Positions 21,201-28,873 of a DNA stretch of 64,000 nucleotides are shown here, in pieces. The stretch spans positions 28,670,001-28,734,000 of the forward strand of contig NC_087256.1 in the NCBI RefSeq assembly GCF_037042905.1, read 5' to 3'. The number at the start of each line of letters is the position of its first letter. Position 1 is the first letter of the stretch. The position numbers and the translations under genes were made by a program. The stretch is from Lytechinus pictus (Eukaryota > Echinodermata > Echinoidea > Temnopleuroida > Toxopneustidae). Under the pieces are notes generated by a model. It made no database searches. It saw only the letters and a list, made by a program, of their open reading frames with translations, and was not told the origin of the DNA.

Positions 21201-22208
21201 AAATTTAATAGTGGCCTGCATTCTAAAGTCGGGTTTAACTTCGGCCATGGTCTATGTGTTAAAGCTATGGGAAGCCAAGTATTTCCAGACTGTATTTATG
21301 TTTCCCATCTTTACTTGGCTCTCACATCATGTTTTACTGATGAATAGAACTATTTCGGTTATTAGACCCAGTCAGTTTTGAATGATTTGAGTATCAAATG
21401 AACTGACAAATTGAACTTGTCCTGTTAGAGATACTTGTCACTATTGGCTATCAACCGCAACTTGAGACCTGGGGGGTGTTTCACAAAGATTTAAGTATGA
21501 CTTAGAGTCGCACTTAAATACCGAATTGCGTACAGTATGAAAGGCTTGATCGCATTGGTCAGATCGTGTCATGAGGACGCGCACTAATGCGTATCTATCA
21601 ATAAAATCGCGCATTGCACATCATGTTCGCGTCGGTATTTAAGTGCGACTTAAGTCATACTTAAATCTTTGTGAAACACCCCCCAGATATTAAGCCCAAG
21701 TTCAGAATACGGCCATCAAGTGACAGCAATCTTCAGGCAAAAATATGGAAAGCATGTATTCTTTAACCTTCTCAGCCAGATTTTGCCAAAATTCAATTAG
21801 ATTTATGCGATCCCACAAGGAGGCTGGAAATAGACTGGAATTTTGATTTCATTATTCATACCGCTATTCTGAACTGTGATTGTTGAGGGTTAATAGGTTG
21901 GAACGTTCATCTGAAATGATATTTTTTCTTTGAAAATTGGATCACAACAGATCATGTGTGCCGGGCATTGGTCAATCAGTGCTCTGAACTGAATACCGGT
22001 CCGGGAATTACATTTTTACCTTTTTTCTGTGTTTCTTTGAACAGATCACATTGATGATCCTCAAGGAGCGTTTAAGAATTCCACGCTAAGCTGGAAAAGA
22101 ATGTTTCTCATTTTATTTTGTATCATCTTGGGCATCGCAGTCTGTATCATCGTCGGTGTAGTTGTGTTCCAGAAGAAACAGGATTACCAGAGGAAACGCT
22201 TTTATTAG
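3100..22208 (+). CDS. LMAN2: LMAN2/LMAN2L-type L-type lectin (VIP36/VIPL), whole gene, 8 coding exons
   Basis: Cargo receptor that binds high-mannose N-glycans in the ER, intermediate compartment and Golgi and helps move glycoproteins. Joined coding exons are 3100-3226, 7501-7616, 10550-10664, 11221-11303, 13152-13313, 16849-16963, 21049-21162 and 22045-22208. This gives 331 aa against about 356 in human VIP36. All introns are GT-AG and all phases agree. Order in the protein: signal peptide, FLKREHSL motif, legume-lectin-like domain ([38 protein letters not shown]), DNHDI, stalk, one membrane helix near residues 298-320, and a short basic tail ending KRFY. The tail has both the KRFY end of VIP36 and an RKR stretch like the VIPL ER-retention signal, so it may be the unduplicated ancestor of both vertebrate genes. 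Alternative in-frame starts lie at 3076 and 3007; 3100 places the hydrophobic core right at the N-terminus. The match is to remembered human sequence. Confidence 0.93.
3510..4121. mobile_element. TTAA-flanked 600-bp fold-back element, family A copy 1
   Basis: Starts TTAAAGGACAAGTCCACCCC and ends GGGGTGGACTTGACCTTTAA. The right half is an imperfect reverse complement of the left (both contain aaatttcatcaaaatcggatg and its complement). No coding capacity. It lies in LMAN2 intron 1. Confidence 0.85.
4122..6724. other. LMAN2 intron 1, middle part
   Basis: No coding exon seen. It contains a stretch with a perfect TCACGTGA E-box at 4819 and a strong donor at 4902 (see findings), and a degenerate repeat at about 6029-6565 with complementary ends (acctaaagc...gctttaggacc). 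Confidence 0.5.
6029..6565. repeat. Degenerate inverted repeat with AAAGCTACGCA motif
   Basis: The phrase cctaaagctacgcattcg (6257), its near copy gtaaagctacgcac (6058) and the reverse form gtgcatagctttaggacc (6535) frame a non-coding block. Probably an old fold-back transposon. Confidence 0.5.
6725..7328. mobile_element. TTAA fold-back element, family A copy 2
   Basis: Same ends as copy 1 (TTAAAGGTCAAGTCCACCCC and GGTGGACTTGTCCTTTAA), opposite orientation, with inverted halves. It lies in LMAN2 intron 1. The short ORF inside it is not a gene. Confidence 0.85.
7501..7616 (+). CDS. LMAN2: LMAN2 exon 2
   Basis: Codes for [17 protein letters not shown] and then [11 protein letters not shown]...AVWNQV, the first strands of the L-type lectin fold (human: MPLWDFQGSTML...RLTPDE). 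The acceptor is tttacag, the donor gtaagc, and the exon ends in phase 0. It is too short for an ORF scan and was found by reading splice sites. Confidence 0.9.
7648..7857. repeat. 210-bp imperfect TIR element (GGCTCGACGTTAGC type), copy 1
   Basis: Shares agcagtggcccggggcaa, gctaccaaagttttgataaa and aggccacc with the copy at 31391-31622. Ends are imperfect inverted repeats (agctcgacattattagc and gtttagtgtggagcc). It sits 31 bp after LMAN2 exon 2. Confidence 0.7.
7862..8285. mobile_element. Phrase-repeat fold-back element, copy 1
   Basis: Ends GGTTTATTTC and GGCAATTTACC. The inside is a run of short variants of TCTAATNNCCATTTGG in the left half and of their reverse complements in the right half. 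Two further full copies lie at 39999 and 41452. Confidence 0.8.
8585..9194. mobile_element. TTAA fold-back element, family A copy 3
   Basis: Starts TTAAAGGACAAGTCCACACC and ends GGGGTGGACTTGACCTTTAA, with inverted halves. It lies in LMAN2 intron 2. Confidence 0.85.
10062..10355 (+). mobile_element. tRNA-derived SINE
   Basis: The A-box-like stretch tggcccagtgg and B-box gtgggtttgaatccc show a tRNA-derived head. The body has gaacccaggtgaagtaaatgg and the tail ends in tattgttattattg. It lies in LMAN2 intron 2 and shares the aaatgggtacc body with the SINEs at 48.4 and 49.6 kb. Confidence 0.75.
10550..10664 (+). CDS. LMAN2: LMAN2 exon 3
   Basis: Codes for [33 protein letters not shown] and ends in phase 1. 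GDG-AIWYT is part of the sugar-binding core. The acceptor is ttctacag and the donor gtaaac. The last 11 bases and the donor are copied 155 bp downstream (see repeat at 10654-10963). Confidence 0.92.
10654..10963 (+). repeat. 155-bp direct tandem duplication including the end of LMAN2 exon 3
   Basis: Two copies start at 10654 and 10809 with tatgaaagatggtaaacag. The unit contains the last 11 coding bases of exon 3, its donor and about 144 bp of intron. The copies differ at only a few positions. Confidence 0.9.
11221..11303 (+). CDS. LMAN2: LMAN2 exon 4
   Basis: Codes for [20 protein letters not shown] then [15 protein letters not shown] carries the conserved Asp and Asn that bind Ca2+ and mannose in the family. 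The acceptor is ctccacag, the donor gtaagt, and the exon ends in phase 0. Confidence 0.93.
11403..12004. mobile_element. TTAA fold-back element, family A copy 4
   Basis: Starts TTAAAGGACAAGTCCATCCC; the right end is slightly rearranged (ggggtggactttaagtcccttaa). It lies in LMAN2 intron 4, 99 bp after exon 4. Confidence 0.85.
12135..12232. repeat. Fragment of the phrase-repeat fold-back family
   Basis: Contains tttggtctact, accacttggtccaataac and tgatttagtcta, the phrases that fill the elements at 7862, 39999 and 41452. No matching right half is evident. Confidence 0.55.
13152..13313 (+). CDS. LMAN2: LMAN2 exon 5
   Basis: Codes for [20 protein letters not shown] then [20 protein letters not shown] and ends YFQNRLT. 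It holds the YDHxxDG motif (His in sugar binding, Asp in Ca2+ binding) and a conserved Cys. The donor gtgagt is only about 70 bp from the GGAT array. Confidence 0.93.
13384..14092 (+). repeat. GGAT tetranucleotide satellite, about 700 bp
   Basis: Nearly pure GGAT from 13384 to about 13755 (one GAAGGATGGAAGG break near 13681), then a 12-bp unit GGATCGATGGAT to about 13935, then GATCGATC-rich units. It is open in several frames on both strands, but the predicted peptides are simple repeats, not genes. It lies in LMAN2 intron 5. Confidence 0.97.
14160..15756. mobile_element. TTAA fold-back element, family C, split by an inner element
   Basis: Outer ends are TTAAAGGGGAAGTTCACCCT and GGGGTGAACTTCCCCTTTAA. 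Matching inner arms (ggaaagttatcagaatttc and gaattctgataacttttt) confirm the fold-back. The inner block 14286-15353 is a separate insertion. Confidence 0.8.
14286..15353. mobile_element. Element with GTCTCACCT ends and a tandem DR1-bearing repeat
   Basis: Bounded by gtctcacct and aggtgagac. Inside are about six tandem units of 150-190 bp (atggacctagttcatgaaac, tcaagtattactgaacatcc, caaggtcaaaggtcattt). It is inserted in the family C element. No ORF of note. Confidence 0.8.
16405..16848 (+). repeat. Three tandem copies ending at the LMAN2 exon 6 acceptor
   Basis: Units of about 160-180 bp, each with ttctaaaccattctatgacc, cctgcctcgttagccc and gataatggaaaattgc, start near 16432, 16600 and 16750. 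The third runs straight into the exon 6 acceptor. Poly-C tracts separate the copies. Confidence 0.75.
16849..16963 (+). CDS. LMAN2: LMAN2 exon 6
   Basis: Codes for [16 protein letters not shown] then [20 protein letters not shown] (human VMTDLEDKNEWKNCID...[17 protein letters not shown]). It carries the second conserved Cys of the lectin domain. The acceptor is tttcacag, the donor gtaaat, and the exon ends in phase 1. Confidence 0.93.
17030..17990 (+). repeat. Tandem repeat, about 150-190 bp unit, five or six degenerate copies
   Basis: Repeated phrases are tttgttgaccgattttgat, ttccatctggtagagcttca, tgaggttcaccaaacttcta and aaattatttatgctaattta. AT-rich and non-coding; LMAN2 intron 6. Confidence 0.8.
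18645..18900. repeat. Small inverted repeat
   Basis: tatattggatggctcggaat with gaataccagaaatatt near 18750 is mirrored by aatatttctggtattcc and agccatccaatata near 18850. An earlier degenerate copy of the left arm starts at 18645. Confidence 0.6.
19876..20817. mobile_element. TTAA-flanked non-autonomous element, family D
   Basis: Starts TTAAGGACGTTCCACAGTTA and ends TAACTGTGGAACGTCCTTAA, exact inverted ends bordered by TTAA. About 940 bp, non-coding; LMAN2 intron 6. TTAA targets are typical of piggyBac and Kolobok elements. Confidence 0.85.
21049..21162 (+). CDS. LMAN2: LMAN2 exon 7
   Basis: Codes for [17 protein letters not shown] then the stalk start [22 protein letters not shown] is a family signature. 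The acceptor is tttgcag, the donor gtaagc, and the exon ends in phase 1. Confidence 0.92.
21469..21686. mobile_element. Fold-back element with GGGGGGTGTTTCACAAAG ends
   Basis: ctggggggtgtttcacaaag and ctttgtgaaacaccccccag form exact inverted ends. Inner arms gacttagagtcgcacttaaa and atttaagtgcgacttaagtc pair as well. LMAN2 intron 7. Confidence 0.85.
22045..22208 (+). CDS. LMAN2: LMAN2 exon 8 (membrane helix, tail, stop)
   Basis: Codes for [12 protein letters not shown], then [20 protein letters not shown] and the rest of a single membrane helix, then [14 protein letters not shown] and a TAG stop. The helix and VVFQK-KRFY tail match VIP36. The acceptor is gaacag. Confidence 0.93.
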
Positions 22209-25200
22209 ATGAAAAATTTTTTTTTATAGCCATGGACTTTTTCAAGAGTTGCATATGTGTGTGTTTGGCATTCCATGTTTAGGATGTTGGGCATGATTTG
22301 GAATTTTTTTTTCTTGACGAACCTCGGCAGTATATGGGAGTTTCAGGTGTACATCAATATTGACTTGCTGGGGGTATGACATCATAAACATGCTTTCTGT
22401 GTTCATTACGGCACACACACAGTAATAATTATACCTTCACTACAAGGTGGGCACTGGGCTTATCCATGGACTTTCAAAAAAGGACCCTAAACGAGTAATC
22501 TTGCTTCGATCTCAGAGCCCTCCGAACAACTACATGTAGTTTGTCTTGTTTTCTCACCCTAAATAATGTTTTACATCTCTATTTTCATATGGAGAAAAAT
22601 ATTTCCACATGCCATGCACACAGGACTGTTGTAAAGAAAATGCATATTCAATGATTTTGACAATTCGATCCCCTTTTTACTGTACGTGTGTATGTTGCCC
22701 GATAGTGATAAACAATCCTTACGTGTTTTTGTAAACAGCGTGGTGTCCACCTTGTAATTGAAGTGGTAATAGAAGGGTTTCCATGGTAGTAACCATATTG
22801 ACAAAGTTAAAATAATCACAAGTTCTTTGTGAAACCAACCCATGGGTATACTCAGTGTCTCAAGGTGCCTAGTTTCACAGATTATTATAAGAATGGTAAC
22901 AGAATTCAGCCAATGGCGTGTTAACATTTACCTTGATGACATCTCCCTTTTATATTAACGGTTTTTCGCTTTTCTTGTGAGAAATAGAGGGAACATGCTG
23001 CAAATCTTGTTTTCATTGATGTTGTTATACTATTTAAGGTGGCAACCATACTTTTTTTTTTTATACGTTATTAATAAATCAGGATTCTGGTGCAGGCGTT
23101 AGCTGAAGTATTATTAGCCTTTATCTTCCTAACCCCTGACATATAGTAATAAATCATTTTATACTCAGTCAACATATGCTCAAAATTTTGACAATATTTA
23201 AGATTAGAACTTTGAAAATTAGAATTTCAGTTAAAAGGATTTGGAGAAGATAAGGATTATGGTACCAGTATTGGTTGAAGATTCCATGGGGTTCCAGTAA
23301 GGTGGTAAGTGGGGTTAATTGGAATATTTGGTCTATATTGGGCATTTCTCTGTTTATTTCTGATACTAAAACAGCGATATAATGTATGTATAACATTACA
23401 ATAATAATAATAGTAGGCATTTATATTGCACCATCTATGTAGAAATATTCTATTCCGAGGCACACAAGAAAAATAGAAAGAATTAAAAAGCTAGGTCTGT
23501 ATCTTTCTGTAAGAAATAATATTCTTGTTCATTTAGCCAAGATATGTTTACATGTACCAATCCCTTGTTAGTAGTGGGAAGATAAAGTAAATATTTGATC
23601 AGTATTATTTTACATAAAAATCATCAGTTTTCCATCAGATACCTATGTTTCATACAATGCTTTTAATGTCAGGCTACTGATAGAGATAATCATTATTGGC
23701 AACTATTATCATATATATTCTCAAAAAACTTGTACTCTAAATTCAAATAAATTATTTCTCCATTCTCATCAGTTACTCTAAAAATTGTCAAGGTATTGTA
23801 AATAAAATGCAAATGACAAATTTTCATGCAATTTTCCAAGATTTTATATTTGATGCGTACCAAATTAACATCTACTCAACTCAGTTTGCCTCTTTGAATT
23901 AGATATTCTTTCACCTCCTCCTCTCAAACTCGTTTATTCATTTTGTATACTGAAATGTGGTTCCTTTTAGCTCTAACATATCGGATAACTTCTCACAAGT
24001 GTGAGAAATCATTTAAAATGAGAGAGGTAAAACTTAATTCTTTACTTTCCTTCTTTGATTAGGGATACACTTTACAATAATACCTGATTTAAAGCTCTCA
24101 GATAGTTGTGACTCATTTTGGGTTTGGGGGCTCGAATTTGACGTTTACCGTCTGTAGAAAAGTTGAAGTTGGGGTAAAAGACAAACCAGATAGAAGTACT
24201 GCATAAGTTGGTTCACTAAACCCACGTTCCTAGCACTGCTACACATCTACATGGCACCTCGCACTGATACACTGAATGCTTTCATCCCGGGATAGCTTTG
24301 GAGCTGCTGAACCGATTATCCCTCAAGGTTCACCTATGTGAAAACAGATCCTTTATCATTGGTGATTAATATGAATCTTTGATATGAAAATGGTATAGTT
24401 ATGGTATATGAATTTTAAAAGAATGTTGATATGTGAAGTGTTTTATCAATGTATTTTTAACAGTCACTCAATGCTCTTGTGTTATCATCAACCCTTGGAA
24501 AGTTGATTCATTGGTGGTCAAAACTTTGTGCAAGTCAATGATAGAGTCCCGTAAATCAAATTTGTTTAACTTTTTTAACCCGTCTGTGTCACAAATCTTT
24601 ATATTCTACAAAATAAGGTTGACTCTACTGTTGTATCTTCAACTCATATTTGATGTGCTACTAAATTGATTCATTTAAATGGATCACAAAATTAACCTGT
24701 CCTGTTATTTGTCAAAGTTAAGAAATGGTTCAGATTTTATTGAGCATAAAACTAGGACAAATCAATTGGTTGTTTTTCACTGTTTTGTTTAAAGTGCGAT
24801 GTAAGTCTTAATTTATATGGCGGTGGTGGGTTTCTTTGTTTCTATTCTGTGCATGCTTGTTATTCTTTTAGGGAAAAAAGGTTTTGTATTTCGGGCATTG
24901 TAGGGTTTATAAAAAATGTCTGAACCTTATGTTATATTCCATTTATCAATGTATGGGGATTGTTTTCTTGCTCTTTTTCAATATGCCTTGTAATACTTGC
25001 CTTGATGTGACTTTTATGGATACCAAGTTGATTAAAACCTCTAATTTGATTTTTCCTCAAACAAAAGGTTTTTTTTTCAACAGTTGAACAGGATCCCATC
25101 TTACAGAGTTACAATTGATCTGATCAATCGCAATTCTATGGAAATCCATCATTGTCATGATATTTTCTACAAGAAACTTAATGTCATTTGTAAACAAAGA

Positions 25201-25566
25201 GAAGCACACTGAAATTTCAAGAAAACAAAGAATGCATGAATATACATCATAGTTAGAAAATATTTTGAACAAACATGCATTTAAGATGTTGACGTTGCTT
25301 CCTTTCCGTAGTTGTGGTTGATTGGATCAATGGCAATCCTTTGTAAGATAGGACCTATTAGTTGTTTTCCCTACTGAAATCCACACCTATAAAGTCCAAC
25401 AATGTGATAGAGCATTCGACCTCCTGTGATTTTGGACTCTTTAAAGTAATTCACTTTTAGTTGCTTAGCAAGGTCTAGTGCATTGTAAACAACACCTGTA
25501 GGATAATGGTCTGCCTCAGTCGACCTGCTCTACATGTATGTCAAATAGTTGGAGCAACTTTTCTGA

Positions 25567-25716
25567 CCAGGGGCCCGTTGCAGAAAGAGTTGCGATCAAA
25601 CGCAACTCAAAATATCTTGCGCAACTTGATTTTCAACCAATGAAGCACCCGTATTCGGGACTTTCGCTTGATATTTTGACTTGCGTTTAAACGCAACTCT
25701 TTCTGCAACAGACCCC
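25567..25716. mobile_element. Small fold-back element (GGGGCCCGTTGCAGAAAGAG ends)
   Basis: gcagaaagagttgcgatc...aaacgcaactctttctgc form a long hairpin of about 150 bp. Confidence 0.75.
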
Positions 25717-25907
25717 AGTTGGGTGTTTCACAAAGAGTTAAGTATGACTTCAATGCACACATGATTTGGAACACACATTCTTATTGATTAATATGCAGTA
25801 GTGCACGTCCTCTCAGCATGATTTGACCAATGCGATGATGCCTTTTATACCACACGCAACTGGGAATTTGATTGCCACTCTGATTCACGCTCTTGTGAAA
25901 CACCCTC
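25717..25907. mobile_element. Small fold-back element (GGGTGTTTCACAAAG ends)
   Basis: gggtgtttcacaaagagtta at the left, gtgaaacaccctc at the right. It adjoins the previous element directly and is related to the one at 21469. Confidence 0.65.
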
Positions 25908-26185
25908 AAGAACATGTGAAGCATTCATTAAGTTGAAACGGATTGATGTTCCAAGACATTCGACTTAGGCAGACTCGCCTGTACAGGTGCCATCTTTTGT
26001 GTAGAACTGGTCATAGTAATCATATAAGGGATAAATGCATACCGAGGGTGTGGTATACCATACATTTTTGTAGAATTTTGGATTTGATGGCAGATTCTAT
26101 TTGGGGCAATGTAGTCATAACAAAATAATGTGTTGAAAATCAATGCCACAAAGATTTTGGCTTATATACTGTATCTACATACTTC

Positions 26186-26352
26186 TGGGGCCCATTGCAT
26201 AAAAGTTACTATTACAGTAACTTTGCCATCCAATGGTTATTACCATGTTAACAGTGCTCAACAGCCAATCAAAGTCAAGTATTTCATGTAAGTTACTACT
26301 AAATAGCAAAATTATGATAGTGCTTATAGTAACTTTTTTTAATGGGGGCCCA
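26186..26352. mobile_element. Small fold-back element (TGGGGCCCATTGCATAAAAG ends)
   Basis: ggggcccattgcataaaagt with agttactattacagtaac at the left is mirrored by tagtaactttttttaatggg and ggcccagg at the right. Confidence 0.75.
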
Positions 26353-26643
26353 GGTAATAGTAGTAATACCTTGTCTCATTATTGGAAGCTGAAAAATTAT
26401 TCTTGACTTCACTCCAATATTTTTAACCACCACTAAGCATATACCGCACTCATTGCACTCAAGTATTTGAATAGTGAAATGAATTTAATAACTTTTACAG
26501 TAAATGATTTATTGTATCAAAATTTGTACATAAGAGCAATATTTTGGCATATAAATTCTTCCCTGGAACACTTAAGTATTTACATATTGCACATTTGAAC
26601 TGTAATATTTGACCGAGCATAAATATTAAACATGTTTGCGGCT

Positions 26644-27107
26644 AAAGCCCCCGTTCCACTAGGTCGATTTTGCTACAATTTGACAAACCTTCAGATCAGG
26701 TAGGATCGGGGGAAAATGAGTCACTTTCCCAGCAATATAAGTTGTCCAAAGGAACGGGGGATTCATTACGTCCACGTGCCGCTGTTAGTATGCCAGTAAA
26801 GACCCGAATATGCTCATCCCATGACTGCGCGCCGTGTTGCTTACGCTTTTTCCCGCTTCCCCCACGATTCAAAATGTGTGTTTTCTGATCGGGAAGATCT
26901 GATCGGGAAGATCGGCATGAAATTTTGAACATGTTTTAAAAAAATTAGCCTATCTCGCCGATCTGAATATTGTGCCTGCTGTTACCCGTCCTCACAATGT
27001 TGTTATTACGCTGTTCCCGAATTTAACTGATTCCTATCCCGCTCTCCGCCGATCTAATGATCGGGACGGATCAGGGTTTCAGATCGTGATAGTGGAAGGG
27101 GGCTTAA
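26644..27107. mobile_element. TIR element with AAGCCCCCGTTCCACTA ends
   Basis: aaagcccccgttccacta and tagtggaagggggctt are inverted ends. The inside has several gatcgggaagatc-type palindromes. Non-coding. Confidence 0.75.
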
Positions 27108-28471
27108 GACTTGTACATGGTCATTCATTACATCATATTTATGAACACATATTTTTATTCACTTTGCTCTGTTTAGATACATGTATAATACACCCTTTCA
27201 GTGGTTAGCTCTTGAATTACATTTTAAAGCATCAAATTAACGAAAAGTTATGTCAACTAGGAAATTATTCAGGAATTGGTAGCAAAAATAAGAATATTGT
27301 GGAGAATGGAAATAACCTCAGGAATAAATGTTGAATAGGGTCAAGAAAAGTGGTATATATACACGTGCATGTAATATTGACATGACAAAATAACAATGCT
27401 AGAGTATACCATGTAGGGTGAAAACCATATTTCTATCATAAAAAGACTGGTAATCTGTATGGAGATGTATCAAATGCTATCAATAAAAAGAACAAGATTA
27501 AGTCTTTGGAGTCTGCATTATTTGATGTTACAGACATAACTAGTATGTTCATTTTTCAACCAAAGAGGATAAAATTGGAAAATAAGATAAGATGATTTGT
27601 GTTTTCATTATGTAAAATGCATGGGGTTAATCAATGTATGTAATTGGTGCCATATTAATGCTATTTGTAACATTGAAAGCAGCATCTACATAGCTATAAC
27701 TTTTGACTAAAGGTTTGTTTGCGGTTTGTCATAACCTGACTGAAATTCGTGTGCCACAAAGAATGTGTCGCCCGACTCCAGTTCATCATTTTTTCTACAT
27801 GAGCAGCTCTAGGGCAAACTTTTTTCTTTTTGGGGGGGAGGTGCATATCATAACTAAATCATATAAATGTACTGTTGCCAGAGGTTGTTTTTTTAATGAA
27901 AGTCTTTTTGTCACCATTACGCATACACAAATGTTGAAGAAATATGTTTTATACTTAAATAACATGTAAATCTTTTTTTTTTTATGATTGTTCAGGATAT
28001 TGATGGAAAGTATTGACACTTGATAAGAAATAAATAAATGCATTTTGATCATTTAAACTTTTGCATTGTGATGTTCATCTGCATGGGATGTATGGTTATA
28101 ATGTACATAAACCATCACCTTCATGTAACATGATACCATCAATCAACATTATTCATCTACAAAGACTAATGATCCTATATGAATTCAAGATCATCTGATT
28201 TAAAAAAAATCTACCGACAATCTTTTGCCATATCATCTGTGAGGGAAAATATTTCCTTCCACAAAGTTTGTTGAATAAACTTTTAAAAGAGGAATTGGAT
28301 GCAGCACTGATTCTCTGCGTTTGGTGCCTTTATACTGGAGTACCAGTGCAACAAACGTTCTTGACGTCGATTGATCATGTTCCTTTTTTTTTAATGAAAG
28401 ATCATTTTAGTTCATATCTTCTCACAAGCAAAACTGAAAGCCATCTGATTCTCAAACACCCCACAAAGTAC

Positions 28472-28710
28472 CAAGTTACACAGTTAAAACGAGACTTCAA
28501 ATTACAAGCTCATTTTGGTTGGACATGAAAACCAACTTGAACTTCACAACTCTGTTCTTCAGTAAAAATATGAAACACAGTAGCGGTAAGCAAGTTACAC
28601 AGTTCAAACCAGACTTCAAGTAAAAAGCTCCTTTTGGACATGAAAACCAACTTGAGCTTCACAATAGCCGCAAATGGATGTAGAAACCTAAACGACATTA
28701 GACTCCATGA
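28472..28710. repeat. 119-bp tandem duplication near the BORCS7 3' end
   Basis: caagttacacagtt, gacttcaa, agctc and gacatgaaaaccaacttga recur at a spacing of 119 bp. Within the convergent 3' region. Confidence 0.75.
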
Positions 28711-28821
28711 GCATTCAGAGAGTTCCTATGCAGCTGTTTCCATGATACGACAATCTCAAGTAACTTGCGGAGGTGACGTCCCAGATGACTGGGTCTCTGG
28801 AGAATCCTGATTGGTTGATTG

Positions 28822-28873
28822 TCACCTTTGGAGTGTGCTCAATTGATCTTGAAGATTATCCATCACTTCAACA
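28822..28873 (-). CDS. BORCS7: BORCS7 exon 6 and stop
   Basis: Codes for (N)VEVMDNLQDQLSTLQR and TGA. The acceptor is ttttcag. NLQDQL is the conserved end of the family. Confidence 0.9.

Larger units (their letters stand above)
22209..28821. other. Convergent intergenic region with 3' UTRs of LMAN2 (+) and BORCS7 (-)
   Basis: No further coding exon could be recognised. The LMAN2 3' UTR begins at 22209; AATAAA signals on the + strand near 23747, 23800, 27480 and 28030 leave its end open. The stretch contains small fold-back elements (25567-27112) and a 119-bp tandem duplication at 28472-28710. Much of it is plain AT-rich unique sequence. Confidence 0.6.

Noticed and set aside
26670-26932. ORFs on both strands between 26.67 and 26.93 kb
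   Set aside because: Inside the AAGCCCCCG-ended element; overlapping opposite frames and no family likeness.
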